64,000 bases of DNA from Neomesorhizobium albiziae (GTDB taxonomy: Bacteria > Pseudomonadota > Alphaproteobacteria > Rhizobiales > Rhizobiaceae), in the NCBI RefSeq assembly GCF_900114255.1, contig NZ_FOSL01000012.1, forward strand, positions 62,001 through 126,000, read 5' to 3'. A model generated the notes under the pieces. That model searched no databases, was not told the origin of the DNA, and worked only from the letters and a program-made list of their open reading frames with translations. Both the position numbers and the translations under genes were made by a program. Shown here piece after piece: positions 9,857 through 18,145 of the stretch. Positions within the stretch are counted from its first letter, which is position 1. Each line of letters starts with the position of its first letter.

Positions 9857-11485
9857 GTGACGCACGAGGTTACCAACCAGCCGCCGCTGCTTGCCGGCAC
9901 CAATGCCTGGCGCGGCGACCCGCTGCTGATCCAGCTTGCCGAGGACTTTTCCGAACCGGTCCGCAAGGAACTGGACGGGCTCGGGCGTTTCGTCATGAGC
10001 AACGAGGCGCAGGAGCTGGCGCGCCTTGCCAACACCGACACGCCGAAGCTCAAGACGCATGACCGGCAGGGCCGCCGCATCGATCTGGTCGAGTTTCATC
10101 CGGCCTACCATGCGCTGATGCGGCGCTCCATCGCCAACGGTCTGCATTCCTCGGTGTGGGAGAACGGCGCTGCCGAGACCAATCGGCGCCATCAGGCCCG
10201 CGCCGCACGCTTCTATCTCACCGCCGAGCTCGAATGCGGGCACCTTTGCCCCATCACCATGACCAGCGCCTCGCTTGCCGCGCTGATGGCGAGCCCGAAG
10301 CTGTTTCGCGAATGGGCGCCGCGCGTTACCACCCGCAAATACGACCAGTCGCAGAAGCCACCGGTCGAAAAGACCGGACTGACGCTCGGCATGGGAATGA
10401 CCGAGAAGCAGGGCGGCACGGATGTTCGCGCCAATTCGACGCGCGCCGAGCGTGCGGGCAACGGATTTTATCGCCTGACGGGCCACAAATGGTTCATGTC
10501 GGCGCCGATGTCCGACGCGTTCCTGGTGCTGGGTCAGGTTCCGGAGGGGCTTTCCTGTTTCCTGGTGCCGCGCATTCTGGGCGACGGGTCGGGCAACGGC
10601 TTCCGCTTCCAGCGCCTGAAGGACAAGCTCGGCAACCGCTCCAACGCATCGTCGGAGGTCGAGTTCGTCAACGCTATCGGCGAGATGGTCGGCGAACCCG
10701 GCGCCGGGGTGAAGACGATCATGGACATGGTGACGCTGACCAGGCTGGATTGCGCGGTTGCTTCCTCGGCGATCATGCGCGCCGGCCTTGCCGAAGCTGT
10801 CAACCACACCCGCTACCGTCAAGTGTTCGGCGCGCCGCTGATCGACCAGCCGCTGATGCAGCGGGTGCTGGCCGACATGGCGCTTGATGTCGCCGCGGCC
10901 ACGGCCCTGTCCTTCCGGCTTGCCCGGTCGTTCGACGAGGCTGCCGCCAGCCGGGGCGAGGCGGCTTTTGCCCGCGCCATGACCCCGGTGGTGAAGTACT
11001 GGGTCTGCAAGATCGCGCCGCCGCTGCTCTACGAGGCGATGGAATGCCTGGGTGGCAACGGTTACGTCGAAGAGGCTCCGCTTGCCCGCTTTTATCGCGA
11101 GGCGCCGGTCAATGCGATCTGGGAAGGCTCAGGCAATGTGATGGCGCTCGACGTGCTGCGCGTGCTCGGCCGCGGCCCGGCGCTGTTCGATGAGGTTCTC
11201 GCCGGTATCGAGCGCGATCTCGGGCCGGCCGGGCAGGGCACGATCGGCGTGCTGCGTGCAGCGATGCAGGTGGCCTCGTCCGACGAAGGTTCGGCCCGTA
11301 TCCTGACCGAGCAGCTGGCGCTGGCTGCCGCTGCAGCCGAATTGCGGCGGCTGGGGGCAGGGCGCATTGCCGATGCCTTCATCGAAACCCGCCTGGCCGG
11401 CCAGTGGCGCGGCACCTACGGAATGCTCGATGCGCGTCATGATGCGCGGCTGATTGTCGATACGCTTTATCCCGCGCTCAACTGA
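9857..11485 (+). CDS. Acyl-CoA dehydrogenase family protein, AidB-like
   Basis: A 542-residue flavoprotein starting at GTG. The AidB-type features are an extended N-terminal region (NQPPLLAGTNAW) and the flavin/substrate motif MGMTEKQGGTDVRANST. The C-terminal dehydrogenase domain includes EAMECLGGNGYVEE and the region around FYREAPVNAIWEGSGN. AidB homologues belong to the alkylation-response branch of acyl-CoA dehydrogenases; an isovaleryl-CoA dehydrogenase-like activity is the alternative. Its last 15 codons and stop lie in a 47-bp direct repeat found again beyond vapBC. Confidence 0.9.
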   Translation: MTHEVTNQPPLLAGTNAWRGDPLLIQLAEDFSEPVRKELDGLGRFVMSNEAQELARLANTDTPKLKTHDRQGRRIDLVEFHPAYHALMRRSIANGLHSSVWENGAAETNRRHQARAARFYLTAELECGHLCPITMTSASLAALMASPKLFREWAPRVTTRKYDQSQKPPVEKTGLTLGMGMTEKQGGTDVRANSTRAERAGNGFYRLTGHKWFMSAPMSDAFLVLGQVPEGLSCFLVPRILGDGSGNGFRFQRLKDKLGNRSNASSEVEFVNAIGEMVGEPGAGVKTIMDMVTLTRLDCAVASSAIMRAGLAEAVNHTRYRQVFGAPLIDQPLMQRVLADMALDVAAATALSFRLARSFDEAAASRGEAAFARAMTPVVKYWVCKIAPPLLYEAMECLGGNGYVEEAPLARFYREAPVNAIWEGSGNVMALDVLRVLGRGPALFDEVLAGIERDLGPAGQGTIGVLRAAMQVASSDEGSARILTEQLALAAAAAELRRLGAGRIADAFIETRLAGQWRGTYGMLDARHDARLIVDTLYPALN

Positions 11486-11487
11486 GC
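11441..11487 (+). repeat. 47-bp direct repeat, copy 1 (3' end of the AidB-like gene)
   Basis: These 47 bases match 12262-12308 at 45 positions. They contain the last 15 codons (encoding DARLIVDTLYPALN) and stop of the acyl-CoA dehydrogenase gene. The second copy lies beyond vapBC, so the TA module sits between the two copies like an inserted cassette. Confidence 0.93.
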
Positions 11488-11538
11488 CACTTCGGGCAAG
11501 GCTGTTTTCTGCTGGGCTCTTGGATCGCTTGTCATCGC

Positions 11539-11568
11539 GTGTAGGCGTTGTTATCTTTACGTCTACAC
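11539..11568. promoter_or_regulatory. Inverted-repeat operator candidate upstream of vapBC
   Basis: Arms GTGTAGGCGT (11539-11548) and ACGTCTACAC (11559-11568) are inverted repeats with one mismatch and a 10-base spacer, putting the half-sites about two helical turns apart. The site ends 12 bases before the vapB start and overlaps the ribosome-binding region (CAGGAG). VapB antitoxins usually autorepress from such palindromes. The function is inferred from position and symmetry. Confidence 0.7.
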
Positions 11569-11580
11569 AGGAGTGTGGTC

Positions 11581-11820
11581 ATGCCGCTCAACATTCGTAG
11601 CGAAGAGGTGAATGAGCTCGCCGAAAGGCTTGCCGCACGCAAGCAGTTGAACAAGACGGCGGCCGTCAAGCTGGCGCTGGAAAACGAACTGCGCCGTGCC
11701 GAAGAAGCGATCCCCCTTTGGGAGCGCCTGCGACCATTGCGCGAAAAGGTCGCCGCCTATCCCGATACCGGGCTTGCAGCGGACAAGGCATTTTTTGACG
11801 ATCTCGCCGGTGACTACTGA
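11581..11820 (+). CDS. vapB: VapB-type antitoxin
   Basis: A 79-residue antitoxin of the Rv0623/PSK family. The ATG at 11581 follows ACAGGAG and is preferred over an upstream in-frame start at 11548, which lies inside the operator. The N-terminus MPLNIRSEEVNELAERLAAR resembles a DNA-binding ribbon/helix segment. The C-terminal half (PLWERLRPLREKVAAYPDTG and beyond) is expected to wrap the toxin. The stop overlaps the vapC start (TGATG). Confidence 0.9.
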   Translation: MPLNIRSEEVNELAERLAARKQLNKTAAVKLALENELRRAEEAIPLWERLRPLREKVAAYPDTGLAADKAFFDDLAGDY

Positions 11821-12251
11821 TGTTTGTAGATGCGTCGGCGATCATTGCCATCATGACAGATGAGCCGGAGGCGGAGAGCCTCGCGGCGTTGCTTGATGGG
11901 GCTCGCATTCCAGGCTCGGTCACATCGGTGGTGGCCGCGTGGGAGGCAGCGGTCGGCCTGTTCCGCAAGAAACGCATCCCGATGGCCGAAGCTGCGGCGC
12001 GGGTGCAGGAGTTTCTCGCGACAGCCGAAATTCGGGTGCTGCCCGTTTCGACTGATGAGTTGAGCGCTGCGCTGCAGGCTTTCGATCGCTATGGGCGACA
12101 CCGCTACCCGGACGCCGACCGCAACAACGCGCTCAATCTTGCCGATTGTTTTCACTATGCAGCCGCGAAATCCAACGGGGTGCCGATCCTGACCAAGGAT
12201 GCGGGTTTTGCGCTGACCGATATCGCAACCGCAGGCGCCAGAACTGCTTGA
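11820..12251 (+). CDS. vapC: VapC-type toxin, PIN-domain ribonuclease
   Basis: A 143-residue PIN-domain protein. The acidic metal-binding residues expected for VapC are visible: Asp4 in MFVDASA, Glu42 in the VAAWEAAVGL segment, and Asp109 in NLADCFHYA, with a further Asp near residue 127. VapC toxins cleave RNA, often tRNA or rRNA, and are neutralised by VapB. The gene is translationally coupled to vapB. The whole module lies between 47-bp direct repeats derived from the neighbouring gene. Confidence 0.93.
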   Translation: MFVDASAIIAIMTDEPEAESLAALLDGARIPGSVTSVVAAWEAAVGLFRKKRIPMAEAAARVQEFLATAEIRVLPVSTDELSAALQAFDRYGRHRYPDADRNNALNLADCFHYAAAKSNGVPILTKDAGFALTDIATAGARTA

Positions 12252-12261
12252 ACGAAGCGCG

Positions 12262-12308
12262 GATGCGCGGCTGATCGTCTATACGCTTTATCCCGCGCTC
12301 AACTGAGC
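12262..12308 (+). repeat. 47-bp direct repeat, copy 2
   Basis: This copy differs from 11441-11487 at two positions (a synonymous ATT to ATC change and a GAT to TAT change). It carries a full duplicate of the AidB-like gene's terminal codons and stop, although no coding frame reaches it from upstream. On the minus strand the same bases encode the last residues and TAA stop of the AEC permease gene. The repeat therefore covers the point where two convergent genes would originally have overlapped. Confidence 0.93.
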
Positions 12309-13226
12309 GGTTATGGCCAACACCGCAGGAATCGTCAGGAAGGAAAGGGCGGTCTGCAGCGTCGTCACCGCCGCATAAAGCTCCGCGTCACCGCCGAGCT
12401 GACGCGCCAGCAGATAACCGTTCATCGCAGTCGGAACCGCCCCGCATAGCGCGAGGTAACTCAACTGGACGCCGGTGACGCCGAACGCCATGGCCACCCC
12501 GACCAGCAGCGCCGGGAATAAAGCAAGCTTGAGCACCGTCGGCAGCCAGATCGCGAACCGAAGCCGCACCAGATCGCCGGGCTTGAGGCTGGCGCCGATG
12601 GCGATGAGCCCCATGCCGAGCGCTGCCCGGCCGGCAAGATCGATCGTCTCGTTGAGCGGCGCGTAGAGGCCGAACGGCATGGCGCGCATGACGATTGCCG
12701 CGAGCATCGCCAGAATCAGCGGATTTGTTGCAATGTTCCAGCCGACCTGGCGCCAGTTTGCCGATCGGTCGGCAAAACGCGTGACGACGTATGTCGATGC
12801 AATGTTGAGCGGAATGATGATGACCAGCATCACCAGCGCCACCACCGCCATTCCCGCCGGCAGGAAAATTTTCTGGGCCACCGCCAGTGCGATGAAGCTG
12901 TTCCAGCGCACCGTCGTCTGAAAGACCGACGAGAACTCGCGTTCCCGCACCAGCCCGGTTCGCGCCAAGAGCGGCCACAGCGCGTAGGTGAGGGCACACA
13001 TCAGCGCCACCGAGACCAGCAGCGCCGCCATCATTTCGTCGAGCTGCAGCCCGGTGAAATCGGCGTTCACGATGGTGACGAACAGAAGCGCCGGGTAGAG
13101 GAACCAGTAGCCCAGCTGGTCGAGACCCGGCCATGCCGCGGGAATGATCAGCGGCAACCGGCGCAGCAGATTGCCGGCAAGAATCAGCAGGAAGATCGGC
13201 AGGATGCTTTCGAAGATCGGGAGCAT
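12288..13226 (-). CDS. AEC family (auxin efflux carrier-like) permease
   Basis: A 312-residue membrane protein with about ten hydrophobic segments. The start MLPIFESILPIFLLILAGN is typical of the AEC family; the open frame extends further upstream but without membrane character. Bacterial AEC members export organic acids or other small anions; the substrate cannot be told from sequence. The last codons and TAA stop lie within copy 2 of the 47-bp repeat, so its C-terminus was kept intact when the vapBC module arrived. Confidence 0.88.
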   Translation of the reverse strand: MLPIFESILPIFLLILAGNLLRRLPLIIPAAWPGLDQLGYWFLYPALLFVTIVNADFTGLQLDEMMAALLVSVALMCALTYALWPLLARTGLVREREFSSVFQTTVRWNSFIALAVAQKIFLPAGMAVVALVMLVIIIPLNIASTYVVTRFADRSANWRQVGWNIATNPLILAMLAAIVMRAMPFGLYAPLNETIDLAGRAALGMGLIAIGASLKPGDLVRLRFAIWLPTVLKLALFPALLVGVAMAFGVTGVQLSYLALCGAVPTAMNGYLLARQLGGDAELYAAVTTLQTALSFLTIPAVLAITAQLSAG

Positions 13227-13516
13227 GGGTCCGCATGGCCATTGGTACGCATGCGACCGCTTAGGTTGCGATTCGTGCGCTGTAAACCGCCCACCGGTCG
13301 CTTCCTGTCGACCCAGCGTCCTTTCTGTGCACAAGGCTTTCGAAAATTAACCTTAACGAATGGTTTCATTTGCCGAGGTGCCTCGAGCGCCCCAATGTCT
13401 TTTCTCAAAGGCAAGGGATTCCATGCGCCACGCTCTCACGTCCTTCCCGGCTTTTCACTGGCTGGTCATTTTCGCGCTCGACCTTGCCGGCGACAATTCC
13501 GGCGAGAGTCGCTGAC

Positions 13517-13828
13517 ATGCGCTATCTGATTGCCCTGTGGGTCGCGCCGCTGGCTCTCTTCTGGGGCTGGTATTTCCTGTCGCTCAACGACATCAATTTC
13601 GGCTATGTAATGCTCAGCCGCCAGCTGCACGATCTGGTTTTCCAGCTCTATGGCGAGATGCTCGGCATCGATCCCGCCACGATTCCCGGCCTGCTGGCCA
13701 AGGCCTGCGTATTCGACACGTTCCTGGTTGGATGCCTGATCGCCTTCCGCCGGCGCAAGGCGATTGCCGCCTGGCTGCGCGCGCAACGGGAGCACTATTC
13801 CGGCGAGCGCGCCCCGCGCATCACCTGA
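13517..13828 (+). CDS. Small membrane protein, DUF6105-like
   Basis: A 103-residue protein beginning [20 protein letters not shown], with a hydrophobic N-terminal segment, a second near [19 protein letters not shown], and a basic C-terminus ([14 protein letters not shown]). It looks like a two-span inner-membrane protein and resembles the DUF6105 family of Rhizobiales. No function is known. Its 3' end overlaps that of ruvX by 34 bases in convergent orientation. The 290-base gap upstream contains no convincing gene and presumably its promoter and that of the AEC permease. Confidence 0.8.
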   Translation: MRYLIALWVAPLALFWGWYFLSLNDINFGYVMLSRQLHDLVFQLYGEMLGIDPATIPGLLAKACVFDTFLVGCLIAFRRRKAIAAWLRAQREHYSGERAPRIT

Positions 13829-14280
13829 AGACGGTCGAGCACCCCCTGCAGGATGAAGGCGGCCGCGGCCGAATCGATCTTGCCGGCGCGTTTCTTCCTG
13901 GAAAAATCCATCTCGATGAGCGTCCGTTCGGCCGCCACGGTCGACAGCCGCTCGTCCCAGAACAAAAATGGCAGATCGGTCATTTTGGCGATGTTGCGCA
14001 CGAAGGCGCGCGACGCCTGGGCGCGGGGGCCTTCGCTCCCGTCCATGTTGACCGGCAGGCCGATCGCCACGGCGCCGGTATTTTCCCCGGCAAGCAGCGA
14101 CAACAGTGCGGCCGCGTCCAGCGAAAACTTCTTGCGCATGATGACCGGCCGGGGGTGCGCGAAAGACAGGCCCCGGTCGGAGACCGCGACGCCGATCGTC
14201 TTGTCGCCGAGATCGAGGCCGGCAAGCGTCTTGCCGCCCGCCAGATGACCGGGCAATTCTTCGATGCTGACGATGGCCAA
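13795..14280 (-). CDS. ruvX: RuvX/YqgF, Holliday junction resolvase-like pre-16S rRNA nuclease
   Basis: A 161-residue RNase H-fold protein. The catalytic-strand motif [15 protein letters not shown] is at residues 21-35, followed by [27 protein letters not shown] and [15 protein letters not shown]. YqgF/RuvX proteins mature the 5' end of 16S rRNA; resolvase activity was the older proposal. The first residues ([20 protein letters not shown]) form a short extension common in rhizobial members. Confidence 0.95.
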   Translation of the reverse strand: MAIVSIEELPGHLAGGKTLAGLDLGDKTIGVAVSDRGLSFAHPRPVIMRKKFSLDAAALLSLLAGENTGAVAIGLPVNMDGSEGPRAQASRAFVRNIAKMTDLPFLFWDERLSTVAAERTLIEMDFSRKKRAGKIDSAAAAFILQGVLDRLQVMRGARSPE

Positions 14281-14357
14281 ATGAACGGCCTTCCCTTTTG
14301 ACTTGACTGCCTGGCGTTCTATCCTTCGATGGACAGAAAATCGAGGAGACCGTTTCG

Positions 14358-15065
14358 ATGAAGATCACCTGGTACGGGCATTCCGCATTCCGCGTCGATG
14401 CGGGTGGCGCCAAAATCCTGATCGACCCCTACCTCACCGACAACCCGTCATGGGGAAAACCCTGGGAGGGACCGGCCGAGGGTGTGACACACGTGCTCCT
14501 CACCCACGGTCATGGCGACCATGTCGGCAATGCCGCCGACATACTAAAGAAGACCGGCGCCATGCTGGTCGCCAATTTCGAGGTCTGCATGTACCTGGTC
14601 GGCCAGGGCGTCAGCGACAAGAAGATCAACCCGGGCAATACCGGCGGCACGGTCGATTGCGGCGGTTTCACCACGACTTTCGTCCAGGCCCAGCACTCTT
14701 CGTCCATGGCCGGCGACGGCGGCTCCAATGTCTATCTCGGCAACCCGCTGGGGCTGGTGCTGCATTTCCCCAACGACAAGACACTTTATCATATGGGCGA
14801 CACCGACATCTTCTCCGACATGGCGCTGATTAACGAACTGCACGAGCCGAAGATCGGCCTCGTGCCCATCGGCGACCGCTTCACCATGGGTGGCGCGGTG
14901 GCAGCTCTTGCCTGCCGCCGCTTCTTCAAATTCGAGACCGTGTTGCCTTGCCACTATGGCACGTTCGGCATCATCGACCAGAACGCCGACAAGTTTGTCG
15001 CGGGAATGGAAGGCTCGGGTGTCGATGTCAAGGTGCCGAAGGTTGGCGGAAGTGTCGATCTATGA
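14358..15065 (+). CDS. Metallo-beta-lactamase-fold metal-dependent hydrolase (UPF0173)
   Basis: A 235-residue protein. The metal-binding motif [10 protein letters not shown] lies near residues 49-58, and further ligands are seen in [15 protein letters not shown] and the [10 protein letters not shown] segment. The start [13 protein letters not shown] is canonical for UPF0173. The physiological substrate is unknown. It is transcribed divergently from ruvX across a 77-base gap. Confidence 0.93.
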   Translation: MKITWYGHSAFRVDAGGAKILIDPYLTDNPSWGKPWEGPAEGVTHVLLTHGHGDHVGNAADILKKTGAMLVANFEVCMYLVGQGVSDKKINPGNTGGTVDCGGFTTTFVQAQHSSSMAGDGGSNVYLGNPLGLVLHFPNDKTLYHMGDTDIFSDMALINELHEPKIGLVPIGDRFTMGGAVAALACRRFFKFETVLPCHYGTFGIIDQNADKFVAGMEGSGVDVKVPKVGGSVDL

Positions 15066-15150
15066 TGCCGGAAGATCCATTAATTTCATTGTTTTGAAGC
15101 TGGTTGTTGCTGCGTCGGCGCCGGGGGTGAGGCCGATCCGGCCGAAGTGA

Positions 15151-15180
15151 GCGCCTGCGGCCAAACAGGGTCGCAGGCGC
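15151..15180 (+). terminator. Stem-loop downstream of the UPF0173 gene
   Basis: A 9-bp perfect inverted repeat (GCGCCTGCG, 12-base loop, CGCAGGCGC) is followed by GGTCATTTTCC. The T-run is short, so this is a weak intrinsic terminator candidate between the hydrolase gene and gatC. Confidence 0.5.
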
Positions 15181-15290
15181 GGTCATTTTCCTTGAGGACG
15201 CCGTGCCGTCGATGAGGCGCAGGCCGTCATCCATGTTGCGCTGTCGCCGCCACGCCGGTATAGCGCGATCTTCAATTTCCGGAGCAATCC

Positions 15291-15578
15291 ATGTCTGTCG
15301 ATATCGCCACCGTAAAGCGCGTCGCGCACCTTGCCCGCATCGCCGTCTCCGAAGAGGACGCCGAACGCATGACCGGCGAGTTGAACGTCATCCTGGGCTT
15401 CGTCGAGCAATTGAACGAAGTCGACGTTTCCGGTGTCGAGCCGATGACCTCCGTCATCCCGATGGACATGAAGAAGCGGCAGGATGCCGTCACCGACGGC
15501 GACAAGCCGAGCGATATCGTCGCCAACGCTCCGGCCACCCAGGAGAACTTCTTCCTCGTGCCGAAAGTGGTGGAGTAG
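15291..15578 (+). CDS. gatC: Asp-tRNA(Asn)/Glu-tRNA(Gln) amidotransferase subunit C
   Basis: A 95-residue GatC, the linker subunit of the GatCAB amidotransferase that converts misacylated Glu-tRNA(Gln) or Asp-tRNA(Asn). The sequence has the canonical pattern [20 protein letters not shown] and [19 protein letters not shown]. It precedes an acetyltransferase gene and gatA in one operon; gatB is not in the window. Confidence 0.96.
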   Translation: MSVDIATVKRVAHLARIAVSEEDAERMTGELNVILGFVEQLNEVDVSGVEPMTSVIPMDMKKRQDAVTDGDKPSDIVANAPATQENFFLVPKVVE

Positions 15579-15581
15579 GCC

Positions 15582-16049
15582 GTGACTGTCGCAATAGCGA
15601 TCGAAAGCCCCTTGCAGGACGATGTGCGCACGATGGTGGCTGCGCTGAACGCGCATATGATCCCGTTGACGCCGCGAGAGTTCCAGTTCCAGCTCACGGT
15701 CGAACAGATGGCCGAGCCTGCGGTGACCCTGTTTGTGGCGCGCGGTCCCGACGGGCGTCCCGTCGGCATGGGCGCACTTAAAGACCACGGCGACGGGATT
15801 GGCGAGGTCAAGCGCATGTTCACCTTGCCCGAGGTGCGCGGCCAGCGTGTCGGATCCCAGTTGTTGCAGTCGATCGAGGCGCTTGCACGCGACAAGGGCG
15901 TCACGAGGCTGGTCCTCGAAACGGGCGAGGCTGCGGGCTTCGAGCCGGCCTACCGCGTCTATGAACGCGGCGGGTTCGAGGTCTGCGGCGCCGTGCTCGA
16001 CTATCCCGATTCCGGTTATTCCCGCTTTTATGAAAAGAAACTCGCCTGA
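15582..16049 (+). CDS. GNAT family N-acetyltransferase
   Basis: A 155-residue GNAT protein starting at GTG three bases after gatC and overlapping gatA by one base. The acetyl-CoA-binding region [18 protein letters not shown] and the following LVLETGE and [14 protein letters not shown] segments are clear. The substrate is unknown. A GNAT gene between gatC and gatA is a recurring rhizobial arrangement and suggests co-expression with tRNA amidation rather than a proven functional link. Confidence 0.9.
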   Translation: MTVAIAIESPLQDDVRTMVAALNAHMIPLTPREFQFQLTVEQMAEPAVTLFVARGPDGRPVGMGALKDHGDGIGEVKRMFTLPEVRGQRVGSQLLQSIEALARDKGVTRLVLETGEAAGFEPAYRVYERGGFEVCGAVLDYPDSGYSRFYEKKLA

Positions 16050-17614
16050 TGACCGACCTCACCAATCTGACGATTTCGGAAGCGCGCACCAAGCTGCGTG
16101 CAAAAGAGATTACCGCGGCTGAACTCACCGATGCCTATCTCTGCGCGATCGACAGCGCCAACGGGTCGCTGAACGCCTATGTCGCGGTGACGCATGACCA
16201 AGCCCGCGCCATGGCAAAGGCTTCCGACGAGCGTCTTGCCAACAATTCCGGCGGCGCACTGGAAGGCATTCCGCTCGGTATCAAGGACCTCTTCGGGACC
16301 GAAGGCGTGCACACCCAGGCCTGCAGCCATGTGCTCGACGGCTTCAAGCCGCGTTACGAATCGACGGTCACCGCCAATCTGTGGGCCGACGGCGCGGTGA
16401 TGCTTGGCAAGCTCAACATGGATGAGTTCGCCATGGGCTCGTCCAACGAGACATCCTACTACGGCCCGGTCATCAATCCGTGGCGGCGCTCGCGCGCGAC
16501 CACCATCGTGCGGCCCGTCACCCATACGGGCGATGCGGCCTTCGTCTCCGATGGCGGCGTTCGCACCGAACGCACGCTGGACAATATGCAACTCGTGCCC
16601 GGCGGTTCTTCCGGCGGCTCGGCGGCGGCGGTTTCGGCTTTCCTGTGCGCCGGCGCCACGGCGACCGATACCGGCGGGTCGATTCGCCAGCCGGCGGCTT
16701 TCACCGGCACGGTCGGCATCAAGCCGACCTACGGCCGCTGCTCGCGCTGGGGCATTGTTGCGTTCGCCTCGTCGCTCGACCAGGCCGGACCGATCACCCG
16801 CGACGTGCGCGACAGCGCCATCATGTTGAAGTCGATGGCTTCGGTCGATGCAAAAGACACCACCTCGGTCGACCGTCCGGTGCCGGATTACGAAGCCGCC
16901 TTGGGACAGTCGATCCGTGGCATGAAGGTCGGCATCCCCAGGGAATATCGTGTCGACGGCATGCCGGACGATATCGAGGCGCTGTGGCAGAAAGGCATTG
17001 CCTGGCTGAAGGATGCCGGCGCTGAAATCGTCGACATCTCGCTGCCGCATACGAAATACGCGTTGCCGGCCTACTACATCGTGGCGCCGGCGGAAGCCTC
17101 GTCCAACCTCGCCCGCTACGATGGCGTCCGCTACGGCCTGCGCGTGCCCGGCAAGGACATCATCGACATGTATGAAAAGACCCGCGCCGCCGGATTCGGC
17201 CGCGAGGTCAAGCGCCGTATCATGATCGGCACGTACGTGCTCTCCGCCGGCTACTACGACGCCTACTATCTGCAGGCGCAGAAGGTGCGCACCCTGATCA
17301 AGCGCGACTTCGAGCAGGTATTCGCCGCCGGCGTCGATACCATCCTGACGCCGGCGACCCCCTCGGCCGCCTTCGGCGTCGCCGACGAGGACATGGCCGC
17401 GGATCCCGTCAAAATGTACCTCAACGACATTTTCACGGTGACGGTGAACATGGCCGGCCTGCCGGGCATCGCCGTGCCGGCCGGGCTCGACGAAAAGGGT
17501 CTGCCGCTCGGCTTGCAGCTCATCGGCCGTCCCTTCGACGAGGAGACCCTGTACCGCGCCGGCCATGTGATCGAACAGGCTGCCGGCCGCTTCGCGCCGC
17601 AGAAGTGGTGGTAG
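16049..17614 (+). CDS. gatA: Asp-tRNA(Asn)/Glu-tRNA(Gln) amidotransferase subunit A
   Basis: A 521-residue amidase-signature enzyme that generates ammonia from glutamine for GatB. The catalytic lysine is in [14 protein letters not shown] and the serine pair in [16 protein letters not shown]. Compared with typical GatA, an extra stretch of about 28-30 residues (from [15 protein letters not shown] to RTERTLDN) lies between INPWRR and LVPGGSSGG. Both flanking motifs are intact and the frame is unbroken, so it is an insertion in the protein rather than an error. The socA-like gene begins seven bases after the stop. Confidence 0.96.
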   Translation: MTDLTNLTISEARTKLRAKEITAAELTDAYLCAIDSANGSLNAYVAVTHDQARAMAKASDERLANNSGGALEGIPLGIKDLFGTEGVHTQACSHVLDGFKPRYESTVTANLWADGAVMLGKLNMDEFAMGSSNETSYYGPVINPWRRSRATTIVRPVTHTGDAAFVSDGGVRTERTLDNMQLVPGGSSGGSAAAVSAFLCAGATATDTGGSIRQPAAFTGTVGIKPTYGRCSRWGIVAFASSLDQAGPITRDVRDSAIMLKSMASVDAKDTTSVDRPVPDYEAALGQSIRGMKVGIPREYRVDGMPDDIEALWQKGIAWLKDAGAEIVDISLPHTKYALPAYYIVAPAEASSNLARYDGVRYGLRVPGKDIIDMYEKTRAAGFGREVKRRIMIGTYVLSAGYYDAYYLQAQKVRTLIKRDFEQVFAAGVDTILTPATPSAAFGVADEDMAADPVKMYLNDIFTVTVNMAGLPGIAVPAGLDEKGLPLGLQLIGRPFDEETLYRAGHVIEQAAGRFAPQKWW

Positions 17615-17621
17615 AACTGTT

Positions 17622-18131
17622 GTGCCCTACGATGCGCGCGAGATTGCGAATTTCTTTGTAGACCGAGCAGGTGAGACCGGCTTGCCGCTCACTCACTTAA
17701 GCCTTCAGAAGATTCTTTTTTTTGCGCATGCGTGGCACTTAGCAAAATATAACGCCCCATTAATTGGTCAACGCTTTGAAGCTTGGAAGCATGGTCCGGT
17801 TGTTCGGGTGGTTTATGATCAATTGAAGGTTTATAAGGATAAAGAAATATCCAGTAGATTAACGAAGATTGATGTAACAACTGGCATTATGTCTTTTGCA
17901 AGATATGATTTAAACTCAAATTTGATGAAGTTTTTAGAAAATATATTCGACTATTACGCAAAGTTTGATGCTGGAAAGCTCGTTGACCTGACTCACGAAG
18001 AGGCCGGGCCGTGGGAAAAGGTGTGGAAAAGTGGCTTGGATGGCGCGGTTGTAGGCATGTACATCCCCGATGAATCAATTAGGTTATGGATTCTACGCGA
18101 GGGAGGACGCGGAAGCTTAATACGCCATTGA
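17622..18131 (+). CDS. Panacea-domain (DUF4065) antitoxin, SocA-like
   Basis: A 169-residue protein whose N-terminal domain carries the DUF4065/Panacea pattern: YDAREIANFFVDRA, LQKILFFAHAWHLA, FEAWKHGPVVRVVYDQL. Panacea domains are interchangeable antitoxin modules; in Caulobacter SocA the domain neutralises SocB and delivers it to ClpXP. The GTG start lies seven bases after gatA with no good ribosome-binding site, suggesting coupling to gatA. The base composition of this and the next gene is clearly more AT-rich than the surroundings, with codons such as ATA, TTA and AGA, indicating horizontal acquisition. SocA identity is inferred; DUF4065 membership is strong. Confidence 0.82.
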   Translation: MPYDAREIANFFVDRAGETGLPLTHLSLQKILFFAHAWHLAKYNAPLIGQRFEAWKHGPVVRVVYDQLKVYKDKEISSRLTKIDVTTGIMSFARYDLNSNLMKFLENIFDYYAKFDAGKLVDLTHEEAGPWEKVWKSGLDGAVVGMYIPDESIRLWILREGGRGSLIRH

Positions 18132-18145
18132 GCGGAGGAGTTTGA

